Below are positions 34,611 through 46,440 of a DNA stretch of 64,000 bases, piece by piece; position 1 is the stretch's first letter; each line of letters starts with the position of its first letter. Source of the stretch: Rheum nobile (taxonomy: Eukaryota; Streptophyta; Magnoliopsida; Caryophyllales; Polygonaceae); assembly GCA_027886185.1 (NCBI GenBank), contig WOAB01000127.1, positions 3,720,001 through 3,784,000 on the forward strand. The letters run 5' to 3'. A program made the translations under genes and the position numbers. The notes under the pieces are model-generated. The model was given only the letters and a program-made list of their open reading frames with translations, was not told where the DNA came from and did no database searches.

Positions 34611-34922
34611 CAGGGCCATCCAATGAAATTCGGAGGTCCGGTGCAAAATTTTAATGTAAAAATTGATCAAGAAAATTGGCACAAGTTAGGAGGAGGATGG
34701 GTACCACAAGTTTTTTCAATGTAAAAAGCAAGAAAATTGAGCAGTGGTAACCCGCAAGACTCAAACACGGGGTATTGCGTACGCAAGGCCATGCACTCGC
34801 TTTACCACCGGAGCAACGCAAATATGCTGTTATAATTTAGCGAAAGCATAATATATTGGGATCCTAAAAATTTGGGGGCCTTGTTCGGTAGCCCACTTTG
34901 CACATGCTCATGGATGAGTCTG
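34611..34922. mobile_element. Non-autonomous hAT element (MITE)
   Basis: 312 bp with imperfect TIRs CAGGGCCATCCAATGAA (left) and CAGACTCATCCATGAGC (right, reversed), flanked by the 8-bp duplication AATATATA (34603-34610 and 34923-34930), as expected for hAT. Inside, on the minus strand, a stretch near 34735-34825 has tRNA-like words (ggtggtaaagcg and tgtttgagtc). No coding capacity. Confidence 0.75.
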
Positions 34923-34930
34923 AATATATA

Positions 34931-35496
34931 TATCAAAAGGAGCTCACGATACCAAAAAGTGATATCAGAAAGTCAAAATGTTCAAACAAGAGGATCACCA
35001 ATCACAATCTCAAATCCCTCATCCATTGAACACTACTACTATCAAGGGTAAATTTCGTAGCAATTCGAAGCTTACAATCTCGAATAGTACAAGAGATATA
35101 ACTAATAATCAACATGGCAAGCAAAGTGCAGGTTCAGAACAGGTATGCAACTATTCAAATAGATGAGGGTTGTAGCAACCCGGATGAAAATGCTCATGGA
35201 TAGTTTGCATATTTGCGCTTGAAACACGAGGGGTTGTAATAGGGCTCCTAAAATAAATATGGTGAACAGATACGTAAATTGTATGCATATAACCATAATG
35301 ACAATGTTGGAGTCTAAAATAGTTAAAGCCAATGAGGTGGAAATGGCTCAAAAGTTGTTCAGAAATTGGCACTTTGTTACTAATGCTACTAGCTCTGAGA
35401 AAGGAAAGATTTGGCTTGGGTGGGATGCAAGAAGGGTGGACCTCATTGTGATTGAAGTTACTTGACATGTGATACATTGGTCTGTTCAACCGGTTC
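34931..35496 (+). pseudogene. L1-type LINE remnant A, 5' part (endonuclease N-terminus)
   Basis: From about 35185 the plus strand can be read, with stops, as the start of a plant L1 ORF2 endonuclease: a degenerate N-T-R-G-x-N-R-A-P-K-I-N opening, then LESKIVKANEVEMAQKLF, GKIWLGWDARRVDLIVIEV. The N-terminal Trp position is a stop. The preceding open stretch at 34978-35166 may be the 3' part of ORF1 but has no diagnostic motif. Similarity is cut at 35496 by a copia element and resumes at 40567. Confidence 0.7.
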
Positions 35497-35683
35497 TATA
35501 AAACATACAAAGGATAATTTTTATTATTATTGATCTTCACAATGGTGGGATGTACATTATATAGAACTCTAGGATAGAATCCTTAGTGAGAAGATAGAAT
35601 TTACATATATAACAAACATATATCGTCTTAATAGGATAAACAATATTTTTTTAATCACAAGCATTATTTCCTTTTATCTTATA
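35497..35683 (-). repeat. 3' LTR of the Ale-like copia element
   Basis: 187 bp. On the minus strand it starts TATAAGATAAAAGG and ends GTATGTTTTATA, followed by GAACC. It aligns over its whole length with 40380-40566. Confidence 0.85.
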
Positions 35684-38600
35684 CCCTTGCAAGTTGATGG
35701 TCTATCACAAACAAGGAGCTTGGACCAGAACTCTGTAAAAGCTCTTCTTGTAAGTGGTTTGGTGAAGATATTTGCACGATGTCCTGTAGTTGGAATGTGC
35801 AGAACCAACAATTCTCCAAATTTAACTTTCTCTTGAACAAAACAGCATTCCAACCGAATGTGCTTGGTGCGAGATGTGACAACTGGATTGGAAGCAAGAA
35901 AAGTGGCTGACAAATTGTCACAGAGGAGGGTTGAAGCTAACCTTAGAGGTTGCTAAAGTTCGCGCATTAGTTGTTGTAGCCAAACAAGCTCAGTTGTTGC
36001 GAACGCAATTGCCCAATATTCAGACTCAGTGCTAGATCGAGCCACAAGTTTGTGTTTCTCGGATGCCCAGCTAATTAAGTTTCCACCATAGTAGATCGCA
36101 AACCCATGTTGAGACCTCAAATCGACTGGGTCGGAGGTCCATCCAACATCAAAATATGCTACTAAATCAGAGCTGACTGAAGACTGAAGTGAAGGCCATG
36201 GGAGAGGGAGCCTTTCAAATGACGTAAAATTCTTTTGACATCCCGCCAGTGACTTTGATGAGGCTGGTGCATTTGTTGACATGCCCGGTTAATAGCATAA
36301 CTGATTTCAGGGTGTGTAATAGTTGCGTATTGTAGGCTGCCAACCACTTGATGATAGACCTTTGGGTCGGTCAAAGCAACATCAGATGAAGACAAAGGTG
36401 TAATCGAACCAACATGGGATGGAATACTCTTGGATTCTAGCATACCACAACGCTCCAACAAATCTCTAATATACTTGTATTGAGATAGAAATAGAGAGTT
36501 TGGAGAATAGTGTACCTCAATGCCCAAGAAGTGCGATAAAGAGCCAAGGTCTTTCAAGGCAAAAGTCTGATGCAAGGACTTGTGAAACATAGCAATAACA
36601 GCGGAACTAGATCCAGTGACGATGATATCGTCGACATATATTAAGAGATAGATGATATCAGACATAGTGGAGCGCACAAATATAGATGTATATGAGTAGC
36701 AAGATCCAAAACCATCTCGATGTAGATGAACTTTGTGCTTTGTAAACTAGGCCCGATGAGCCTGTTTCAATCCATATAACGCTTTTCCAACTTACAAGCA
36801 TAATCAGGGTGCTTCTCATCATTGAATCCCTTAGGCTGCTCCATGAAAATGGTTTCTTGCAAATCACCATTCAAGAAGGTGTTGTTTATATCAAGTTGCC
36901 TTGAAGGCCAACCTTTGGACAGAGCAATTGACAGTACAAGGCGAACTGTAGTTGGTTTCACAACCGAACTGAATGTGTCGAAATATTCGACCCCTTCCTC
37001 TTGATGAAAGCCTTTGGCTACTAATCGGGCTTTATATCGTTCGATACTCCCATCAGCTCTGTATTTGACTCGATAAAACCATTTGTTCCCTACAACATTT
37101 GCATTCTTCGGTTTGGAAACGAGAATCCAGGTTCTGTTTTGATGAAGAGCCGCTATTTCATTGGTCATGGAAAGTCCAACATTCCTGAGATTTGCTGGCT
37201 TGACTGAAGGTGGATGGTTCCATTATGGTGGAAAGAGCCGACATAGCAGGATGACGGGCCACACTGAACGACTTGGGCTTGAGGCTCCCTGTCTGAGCAC
37301 GAGTAATCATGGAGTGCTCGGATCCATTAGCATCCCAGAAGTATGACGCACAAGACGAATTGTAAGAGACCGACGGAGCAAGACCATCTTGGAGCGGCGA
37401 TGGCGGCAGACTTACCGGGGCAAGCGGTGGTGGTATGGTCGGGTTGGTGGGGGCATGAGAGGGGGAAAAAGGTGTGGGTTGCCTGGTTGGGATTGGAGAC
37501 AAGTGGCTCGAGTTGCTGTTGGCCGGAGGCGTGGAGAGCGGAAGTGGTAAAGGCGGCGCGGTCAGGTGGTGCTGATGGTGAAGGTGAGGCAGTGGGAGTG
37601 GAGACAACTTCTAGTAGGTGTGAAGAAACAACAGGTGGAGGAGAAGGTGACGTTATAGGAGATGAGGGTTTGGATTTTGTGGAGTATGGGTATTGGACCT
37701 CATTAAATATGACATGGAAAGATATGTAAACCCGGCCCGTTGAGTTATCTACACATAAGTACCCTTTATATTTAGTACTATAGCCAATAAATGTATAGGG
37801 AAGAGAACGATAGGCTAATTTTGTGGTATTGTATGGCTTGAGATAAGGAAAACAAAGACACCTAAATGATTTTAATAACTCATAATTACGACTCCTATCG
37901 TAGACAAACTCAAAAGGGGACTTGTGACCCAGGAGAGGAGTGATCGTCCTATTTGACAAGTAAACCACTGTATGGAAGGCATTTTCCCAAAATTGAAAGG
38001 GAAGAGAGGCATGGGCAAGCATGGCAAGGCCTTTTTCTTGGATAATTATGTGACAGCGTTCGACGACACCGTTTTGAGATGGTGTATAGGGACACGACAC
38101 GCAATGTAGAATGCCCTAAGAATTGAGATACGGGACAAGAGCCATGAATTCACCCCACCATCGGTTTGTAAGCACTTGACATTTTGTTGAATTGGGTTTG
38201 ACCCATCTTGTGAAATTGGATAAAGAATTGACAAACTTGAGATTTTTGGGACAAACAATGGATCCAGACAAACTTGGAATAATCATCCACAAACGTAACA
38301 TAATAACGAGACCCATAAATAAAGGAGACAGATGCAAGACCCCAAACATCGGAGTATACTAAGTCAAACATTGACTTACTAGACTCATGACGACTAACAA
38401 TAGGTAGCCTATGGCTTTTACCAAGTTGACAGAATTGATAGACATTGGACAAAGCATTATTGGAAACTGGTAAAGAGAAAGATGACACTAGACGCTTGAG
38501 AACGAACTCATGTGGATGACCAATGCGTTGATCCCAGTTGGAGAGACTGGTGCCGACAACGAAGAGGGTGGTGAGACTAGGTTTGCGACCTTTATTTGTG

Positions 38601-39192
38601 GTGGAGGGGAGCCGGTAAAGTCCGTTGTTAATGATGCCCTTCAGAATAATCTTTCCATGCAGATCCTTGACAACCCAACAATTAACACCTTGTTATCTTT
38701 TTGTCAAAAAGGAAGTGCTCAATAAATTCTTTGCAATGCGGGGAGCAAATAACATATTTTTCGATAAGACATAACAAGGTCCATGCAAAATAGAATTACC
38801 CATGTAAGTAATTGGAATAGTTTTACCATCACCCATAGCAAGTTGGTCTTGACACCCATAATAAGACTTCACGGAAATATTCTACATATTGTTCGTGACA
38901 TGGTTTGTAGTACCTGAGTCCATATACCAAGCAAGATCGTGCAACGCAGAGGGAGATGTGAGGTTAGCAGATTTGTTGGCAGTGGGCGGATTATAGGGGT
39001 AATTGCTATCATCGAACCAGTTGTAACAATTGCGAGCTTGATGCCCAACACGATTACATATTTGACATACGGGACGAGGCTGCATATTTTGGTCCCTGGA
39101 CTGAGGTGAGGAAGCAAAGTGTTAAAATGAGCGACCACGACCTTGGCCTCGGTCTTCTCGACCACCACGACCGCGACCACGGTAGGCACCAC
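35674..39192 (-). pseudogene. pol: Ale-like copia zinc knuckle and Pol, fragmented
   Basis: Read from 39192 downward in several frames. The zinc knuckle is CQICNRVGHQARNC and the protease is WYMDSGTTNHVTNN. The integrase core C-terminal part has CPYTPSQNGVVERCH followed by SLPFQFWENAFHTVVYLSN. RT is split over about 37168-36660, with LDINNTFLNGDLQETIFM and the YVDDIIVTG box intact. RNase H has a degenerate ARSSTESEYWAIAFATTELVW and ends near RANIFTKPLTRRAF. A proline-rich linker (37607-37330) separates integrase from RT. Multiple stops and frame changes mean no polyprotein can be made. Confidence 0.85.
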
Positions 39193-39238
39193 GTTTAGAA
39201 TTGGTGGTGGAGAGATTGGCTAATGGAGGAGGGGGTGC

Positions 39239-39937
39239 CTAAGTTGATGTCGCAGCAACAATGGATGCCTTGGGTTCAACATCAAGACGTTCTTCTTCTT
39301 GGAGCAAGAGACCAATGAGATCATCAGGTAATATGGGTTCTGACCTGATGTTTACTGCAACCTTGAACGGTCCATACAAAGCATCAAGACCTTGTAGAAC
39401 ACAAGCAACGAGATCATCATCACTGACAAGACACTGACATTCAGCGAGCGAATCAACAATTATGCGCTTCTTTTCAACATAATCGAACATAGAAAGGGAG
39501 CCCTTCGTTAAGGTATAAAGTTGACTCTTCAAGTGCATCAACCGAGCCCTTGTTTGAGATTGGAACATGCGTTCTATCATCGTCCAGACATCGAACGAAG
39601 TGGCAACACAAGCAACATAAGCAAGGAGACGTTTAGACATGGTGGCTTCGTGCCACACTAGGACCAACCGAACCTTCTTCTTCCAGGCCGTGTAGGCTTT
39701 GAGGGCCTCAACATCCATTGCTGCATGTTATTCTTGAGAAGGCTGTGACACGAACTGATCTAACTCAAAGGCTTCGAGTGTATAGAAGACAATTCCCCTC
39801 CAAGCAAAGTAATTTGAACGATCTAACTTGATAGGGATATTAGGAAATTGAAGGGTTGTAGAAGCAACAAAGGAGGATGACAAAAGGTTGGTGTTTAAGG
39901 CACCGCCAGATTTGGAGGATGTGGGAGGAGTTGACAT
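39239..39937 (-). pseudogene. gag: Ale-like copia Gag, interrupted
   Basis: It starts MSTPPTSSKSGG at 39937 and reads LDRSNYFAWRGIVFYTLEAFELDQFV, a typical copia Gag opening. A stop at about 39728 interrupts it, after which the frame continues with KAYTAWKKKVRLVLVWHEATMS, VWTMIERMFQSQTRARLMHLKSQL and FKVAVNIRSEP to a stop at 39239. The start codon lies inside the 8-bp target duplication of the adjacent hAT insertion. Confidence 0.75.
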
Positions 39938-40345
39938 TAGGGTTGATCATCGGTCCAAACCCGGTCCGGACCGACCCGGACCGGACCAGACCGGAACCCG
40001 GAAGTCCAAATATGATGGACCGGAACCCGGACCAAAAATATTTGGTCCGGACCGGGTTTGGACCGGTTTATATTCTAGTTAAATTTAAATATAATTTAAT
40101 CAATTTTAAACATGAAAAAAAACCCTCAAATCTAAATATAATTTACTCTTAAATATAATTTACCTTAAATCCTAAACCTCAAATGTAAAAAAATCTCAAA
40201 CCCCTTAAAATTTTAGGGTTTTTTAAAATCACCGGGCCGGACCGGACCCGGATTTCCGAAAATCTTTGGACCGGAGACCGGATCGGTTAGAACCGGTCCG
40301 GTCCGGTCCGAAATTCCGATCCAGCCCAGTTTTTGCTCAATCCTA
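39938..40345. mobile_element. hAT-type MITE rich in GGTCCGGACCGG words
   Basis: 408 bp between exact 8-bp duplications GTTGACAT (39930-39937 and 40346-40353), with TIRs TAGGGTTGA and TAGGATTGA. The interior has a left and a right block of alternating 'accgga' and 'ccggtccgg' words, flanking an AT-rich centre. It is inserted between the primer-binding site and the body of gag of the Ale-like element. No gene. Confidence 0.75.
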
Positions 40346-40379
40346 GTTGACATGTAGAAGACCTAGCAAACTGATACCA

Positions 40380-40566
40380 TATAAATTGTACACAGGATAA
40401 TTTCTTTTCTTATTGATCTTCACAATGGTGGGATTTACATTATATAGAACTCTAGAATAGAATCCTTAGTGAGAAGATAAAATCTACAAATATAACAAAC
40501 AAATATCTTTCTTAATAGGAAAAACAATATCTTCTAATCACAAGCATTATTTCCTTTTATCTAATA
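40380..40566 (-). repeat. 5' LTR of the Ale-like copia element
   Basis: 187 bp; on the minus strand it starts TATTAGATAAAAGG and ends GTACAATTTATA, directly followed by the primer-binding site TGGTATCAG (complement 40371-40379). Confidence 0.85.
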
Positions 40567-41740
40567 GGTTCATGATCCGGGTAAAATTTTGTATCTTTTC
40601 TTTATGTTTCTGATAATCCTAATTTCATAAAAGAGGCATGGCAAACTCTTGATAAATATGCCCGTTGTGATGATTTGTGGCTTGTGATTGTCGATTATAA
40701 TTGTTTGCTTGATGCCACTGAAAGACTATCTAAATCTGAGAGGTCGGATCCTGATTTTGATGAGTTAGGTGATATTTTTAATTCTTGTGAACTTGGTGCC
40801 CTCCCATTTTCAAGATGCAAATACACATGGGACAACAAGAGGGGGGGGGGGGGTGTGATATGGTGGCATGTAAGCTTGACAGAGTTGTAGTGAAAGATAT
40901 ATGGAAACCTCATTTTGTGAATTCCTCTTTTATGTTCAATGGCAATGATGTGTCTGATGACTCTTCAACGATGGTGACCCTTGCAGTGAAAACCGACACT
41001 AGGACGACATAATTTAAATTTTGTGGTTTCTAGATAGATGATCCTTCCTATGGTTCATGTGTGGAAGAAGCTTGCCACCAACCTATTCTTAGAGGCTCCA
41101 AACAATTTTCCTTAGAGTAGAAATTAAAACAAGTCAAGAATGCTCTGAAGGGATGGTACAAGACTACATGATCATATGCTTGATTTTGAATTGGATGACC
41201 AAGCAGAAAAGTTGAAAATCCTCCAAGAAGATAAATTTAAAATTTGGTCAAGCAAGAGGCACTGAAATAAGCTAATATAGAGGTCTGGTTGAGAATGCAA
41301 CAAAAAATATCGTTTATCGAACATAAGGTTGAGATGAATTAGGTCAATATGGAGAGAGGAAAACTCCACTATGTTCTATAACAAGATCAAAGACAGGAAG
41401 CTTGTGAATGCTATATAGATCCTCAAGGATGACGCTGGAAACATCCATGAGACACGGAAGGACCTGGCTAGACTTGTTGTTCGTAACTATGAGCAAATGT
41501 TTGGTCGTGCGATCTTGACAGTTGATCCTGTCTTTGATCATTACTAAGGCATGATGGTTGATAGCTCAGGCCATGAGATTATGTGTAGATTACCAACAAT
41601 TGGGAAAGTTAAGAGTGCCTTCCATAGCATTGGTAGATCTAAGTCACTGAGATCGGATGGATTTGGGAGTCATTTTTTTCAAAATGAGCTGGGAACTTAT
41701 CAAGGAGGAGCAATATGGGGTGATTTCTAATTTCGACCTA
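40567..41740 (+). pseudogene. L1-type LINE remnant A, 3' part (endonuclease to RT start)
   Basis: Continuation of the L1 ORF2 after the copia insertion. Endonuclease motifs are recognisable: DDLWLVIVDYNCLLDATERLS (normally W-L-V-L-G-D-F-N), LPFSRCKYTWDN, then KLDRVVVKDIWKPHF. Downstream, in changing frames, LVNAI..LKDDAGNIHETRKDLARLVV and KSAFHSIGRSKSLRSDGFG..FF correspond to the linker and the RT opening (normally PGPDGF). Many stops. Similarity fades near 41740, before the RT palm motifs. Confidence 0.7.
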
Positions 41741-42535
41741 TGTGTCTAAAGCTTTGGCTATACCAAGGGTCACTTATTCATAAAGACCAAAGAGTCATCA
41801 AGTTAATACATGTATGTATCTCCATGAATGATCCATCTCCAAATTAATGCATGGAACACGAAAGAGTCCTTTTGCTTGTTTTTCTTTTTATTTAAACTAG
41901 CTTATGTTATTTTAGATAGGCTTGAGTGGATAAAACTATTGAGAGTGTTTTGGGATAGATTCTCTTGTTTGATGATTTACATTCACACATGTTAGATGAG
42001 TTATATCCCAACGTGTTCGGTTGATGATATCCGAAAAAAAAACATTTGTTTCTCTTTTGGTGCATTATATCCTAAGAGTCTCGAATCCTATTTTGAATTA
42101 CCTTGGTGAGTTGTATCCTTGGTATTTCGATTGCTTATCCCTTCTAGTTATAATAAATTCAGTTTATCTTTCATTCCAATTCTATTGTTTTTCTTCTGTC
42201 TTTCATCCAAAACTAATCCAAAAACACAAAACAAGGTTTGGTTGCTTGAGTATCGTTAAAGAGCAAGTGGAATTGTAATTTTCTTCGTGACAACCATTCG
42301 AGGTCCAAACCTTATCAATAGCCCCCCTTAGAATATGGCCATGGGAAATTTCCGATGTTGCCCCTACATCTGGGCCATGATTCGTCAACACCTACCCTAA
42401 TCACGCCCACTGACGTTGGACACCTGGATGGTAGGATCTCATGATTCAGATCCTAATAACAATGGCTCTGCCTCAATAGTTATTTATGAACTCATGAATT
42501 TTACAAAAAATACAAATATAGAAGTCTTCTATTAG
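41741..42535. other. Intergenic sequence, no feature recognised
   Basis: AT-rich sequence with short open frames only. It may contain strongly decayed LINE sequence, but I could not confirm any motif. Confidence 0.4.
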
Positions 42536-43390
42536 GGCCTTCAAAACTTGACCCGACCCAAAAATAAAGCTCGACCCGCTCGACATCGAACCCGACCGAC
42601 ACATAGAAAGAACAAAAAAGTGTATACCCGATACTGGCCCGACCCAAACCGATCTAGCCCGAACCTAGAAACAACCCGAACCCGAAAATGATCTAGAACC
42701 ATTAAATCCGAACAACTAGCTCATTATCAACCCGATACCCAAAGCCACCGGACCAAAATCACCCGAAAACCCGAAGTCAACCCACCCAAATTCACGCAAA
42801 AATCTGAAGTCAAATATTATAATACTAAACTTATTAGCTTTAATATCCTTACACATGCATTTAATCTGGTAATAAGCTTGGTGAGTATAGCCCAATATTA
42901 AGTAAAATACAACTTTATGACATGTGTATTCAAAAATTTTCTTAGTTTATATCACTATATGAATAGATTTATTTGTACATATATAATTATTATTATGTTA
43001 GCTAAAATAATATTTGTGATATAACAAATCGTAAACCTTATACCCTATAAACCATAATTATCTAACCCTCTCTAACCAAATTTCTACACACTAAAGCTAA
43101 ATATGGTCCATCAACTCTTTAGTCTTTAAAAAAATTAAAGCAAAGAAGTTTGATCATTTTAAATCCGATTTAATCTAAGCCCGACTTGACCCGAAATCCA
43201 AACCACCTAAAATCTAATGCAATCAAATTCCATATTAACCCGAAAATCGGACTTCATCCGATTAAATGAATATCTGACCCGACTCAGGCCAACTTGATTT
43301 GACACGAGTTCTTAAAAGATCCGACATTGATCTGGATCCGGGGTGACTCGAAACCGAAATGAAACTAGCCCGGCCTGCTTGACGTTCTTC
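42536..43390. repeat. CCCGACCC/CCCGAA word-rich repeat region
   Basis: Two blocks (about 42548-42790 and 43160-43380) of degenerate 'acccgaccc', 'gacccgaaa' and 'cccgaac' words flank an AT-rich centre. The design is like the elements at 39938-40345 and 51970-52407 but with a different word. I could not define TIRs or a target duplication. Confidence 0.45.
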
Positions 43391-43553
43391 TCTACAATAG
43401 ATTTCAGCTAAGATGAAAAAGCAGGATTCTAATTGGAGGAGGAGCTAGCAAATTTGTAATGTACGTAAATGAATTATACACAATTTGTCAATACATACAA
43501 TGTATAGATTGATCATTAATTTGGGTTGCCATGTATTATATAAGGCACAAGTA

Positions 43554-44504
43554 TCAACCCCACCACTGGTGCACGGCAACACCGAGATCCCTGAGCCTTC
43601 CATACAAGGCCAAGCACTCCCAATAAGCTCTCTTGTTGGTAAAATTGTAGCCTTTCCCCTTGGGCTTACACTCCAAGAAGAGCTCATCCACCAGCTCGAT
43701 CGCCTCCTTGGTCTTGACCATCTCCTCCACCACCTCCGCCTCCGCCTTCATCACCACGAACTCCTCCTCCTTGACGTTCCTCCGCAGCCAATCCGACATC
43801 TCCATTTGCCCTGGTGGGCCCCACACCTCCACTTCGTTAGGCTCTGTAGTCCGTTCCTCCGACACCGTCTCTATCCTATACACCTCGAATTCTTGGTTTC
43901 GGGTTGGGTACTTCTCCTCAAACCACTTAGTTCCGTTAGCCCCATCTACTCCAACACATTTCATTGCATCATCAATACCACATATACCTTCAAACTTAAC
44001 TTGTACGTAACTGCCTACTGCAAAACATATGTGATTGTTATGTATAAAAAATTAACCTTTCTCTCCTACATCGATGAAGACCCTTCGCGAATAGCCTTCC
44101 AAAGAGTCATTGAGAAGATCCGGAAGGAATTTGGTCTTCTTAAGGTAGGATCTAGATATTCCAGAGGAGGCCCGAGGAGGTTCAAGGAGAACGTCCTCGA
44201 GCTTCCTTAAAGCCGCCTTCTTCTCCTCGTTGGTAAACTTCAATGTCCTCCGCGTACTTGTAATCGTAGTCCTTTGCCCTTGGATCCTAGCTGGGGAAGA
44301 TCCATATCTAGGCCAACCGGCGGATAACCTAGAGGGTCCCACTTTAGACAGCGACACAACCAAAAGAGAGCAGAACAAGAGTAGGCCTCCAAACAACACC
44401 TTTGAGACTATGTAATTTTGTACACTTGTCCTCCTATTGTGTTTCATCAAATTCGGGTTTGAAATGGGCAGTTCTATGGGCGCTAATCTGCCCTTCATCT
44501 TCAA
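43554..44504 (-). CDS. DUF7870-type membrane-anchored protein
   Basis: Two exons on the minus strand: 44504-44057 and 43945-43554. The intron starts GTTAATTT and ends GGAGTAG. They join in frame to 279 aa. Residues about 31-52 (YIVSKVLFGGLLLFCSLLVVSL) form one membrane segment after a basic N-terminus, suggesting a signal anchor. The body has RRVFIDVGEK joined across the intron to DGANGTKWFEEKYPTRN and FEVYRIETV. The end reads KRAYWECLALYGRLRDLGVAVHQWWG. The FIDVG, YPTRN..FE and VHQWW motifs are those of the plant family annotated as DUF7870, sometimes labelled SAM-dependent methyltransferase-like. I see no proven catalytic function. No stop or frameshift; about 500 bp of non-repeat upstream sequence is present. 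Expression is not inferable. Confidence 0.75.
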
Positions 44505-44519
44505 AACGGAAATGTGACG

Positions 44520-45700
44520 TACAACGATTAATAAGAAGCTTAGATGAAGAAATTTAAATGAGATATCTAAGAGATTAGCCTAGGTAGCTAGCAAAACGAT
44601 TAACCGCCTACACAACAACAACAATAACAACAATCTCCATTGTTTCTTCATTTACCAGTGGTTGTTACGGATGCCAAAGTGTCTTGATCTGTGCCCGTTT
44701 GATCGATATCTATACAATCCAAATTTGGGACAACTAGATTGCGTTCATATAGACGCATTTGGTTTTGGGTGGTTTTTTTCCTTTTCGTAAGAACAGACGA
44801 TCAAGAATGGTATATGATAAATGTTGATCTCATTACTAGAAACGTGGATTTGCATGGTCCCTTGAAAATAAACAAGGAAAAGGCGAAAACAATGGATTAG
44901 TAGGAAATTAAATAAAGGGAGCCTAGCTTGGAGAATTCTTTGGGTTTCCTATGAGATATGAGTTTGTTTGAATAGAGAATTGTTGGAGAGGATGAGAGTC
45001 AAATGGAGAGAGATTTGGCGGGAATCAAACCGATGGTGTCACGATAATCAAGCTCAATCAATGGGTTTTTCAATTCTCTTTCTATTTTTTTTTTTAAAAT
45101 TTATGAATGTAATAATAAGTAGTCTTTGCCTTGAGTTTTACTTGTCTTTTTCGACTTCAAACTTTATTCATCTAAATTTATTTTTACACTTTTTTAAAAC
45201 AATTTATGTAAATCATAAAATTTATTTTTAAATTTGGTTGTCTTGACCTTTTCCTTTCAGTCCAGTGATTATAAAAGGTGATGGGTAATCAAATTTAGAA
45301 AAAAATTCAACTTCAAAAAATATTTAATGAATTCGTAAACCTATGAGAACATAAATAAAACTTAACTGATGGATAGAGTATAATTTTATTAAAAGAAATT
45401 ATACATTTATTGAAGTAAAGTAGGTTATTCCTCCAAACTTGGTTAATAATTTCAACTAGTTTTTTTTTTGGTCGAATAATTTCAACTAGTTTATCATAGA
45501 CCTTATCATTTAGCTATATACTCATGTGAGAAAGGATCATATGAGGTGTAGGCTTAGGGTGTGTATTGAGAATTAATCCTAGTCACTAGATTTTAAGAAT
45601 GGATAGTTAGGATTAAGACATATGGAATGACAAACTTGTAAATATTTTTTTTGAACTTATTTTCTGTTTTATTTTTTCTCAAACTTTTTACTTCATAAAT
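44520..45700. other. Intergenic and upstream region of the DUF7870-type gene
   Basis: The first few hundred bases are probably promoter and leader of the minus-strand gene, but I cannot place a TATA box with confidence. The remainder is AT-rich with no gene. A 'gttaggattaag' stretch near 45606 has a loose inverted counterpart near 46405-46440, possibly another non-autonomous element. Confidence 0.4.
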
Positions 45701-45719
45701 ATTTTCCCAAATAAATTAA

Positions 45720-46130
45720 TATCGTGCACTTTAACATAGTAACTCATGCACTTTAATTATTTACTTATGAACTTAATTTTAGATTACTAAACATGCACTT
45801 TAACATACATACACATGACTTAATTTTTAGAATTCAAATTTTGCATTTTAATATACTTATACATGCACTTAAATTGCAATACTGAACATTCATTTTGACA
45901 TAATTACTAATGCACTTTTTAGCATATTAAGTATGCACTTTAACATGATAAATATGCACTTTAACATACTAACATATGCACTTTTAACATAATAAAATAC
46001 ACTACTTAAAATATACACTTTTGATATATGTTAATCATGCAGATTAATATAATAGCACATACACTTTAGCATATTAAAGATACACTCTACGTGAACATTA
46101 GAAATATGCTTATATATGCACTTGAAATAC
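45720..46130. repeat. Degenerate 'atgcactttaacat' motif array
   Basis: At least ten diverged copies of 'tgcactttaacata' occur at irregular 25-45 bp spacing, followed by A-rich low-complexity DNA to about 46440. This is the same kind of array as in the giant MULE but with a different word. The long Lys/Asn-rich frame over the A-rich part is not a gene. Confidence 0.7.
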
Positions 46131-46440
46131 AATACATTTTAAAAAAAATAGGGGAAAAAATTCAAAAAACAATCAAAGAAAAAATTAATTCAAAAAATAA
46201 TTTTCATAAAAAAAATAATTTTCGTAAAAAAAAATTCGAAAATAGAATAAAATTCGAAAAAGATAATTTTGGAAATAAAAATCATTTTCGAAATAAAAAA
46301 ATAATTTTCTGGAAAAAAAAATCAAAAATATATAATTTTAAGGAAAAAGAATTATACAAAAAAATATGTTTTGAAAAAAAATATTATAAAAATAACAATA
46401 TTTACAATTTTCTCACTCTAATCCTAACCTTCATCTTCTA

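Larger units (their letters stand above)
35497..40566 (-). mobile_element. Degenerate Ty1/copia element (Ale/Retrofit-like) with short non-canonical LTRs
   Basis: A 5,070-bp element on the minus strand with two 187-bp LTRs and a 5-bp duplication GGTTC (35492-35496 and 40567-40571), inserted in LINE remnant A. LTRs start TATTAG (5') or TATAAG (3') and end TTTATA instead of TG...CA. The primer-binding site TGGTATCAG abuts the 5' LTR directly. Domain order gag, protease, integrase, RT, RNase H is copia. RT wording (RYKARLVAKGFHQEEGVEYFDTF; YVDDIIVTG) is of the Ale/Retrofit type. It is broken by many stops and frame changes and carries a 408-bp hAT insertion at the gag start. Confidence 0.9.

Noticed and set aside
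43485..44210. A 241-codon plus-strand frame
   Set aside because: It is the antisense shadow of the two-exon DUF7870-type gene, whose protein motifs are on the minus strand.
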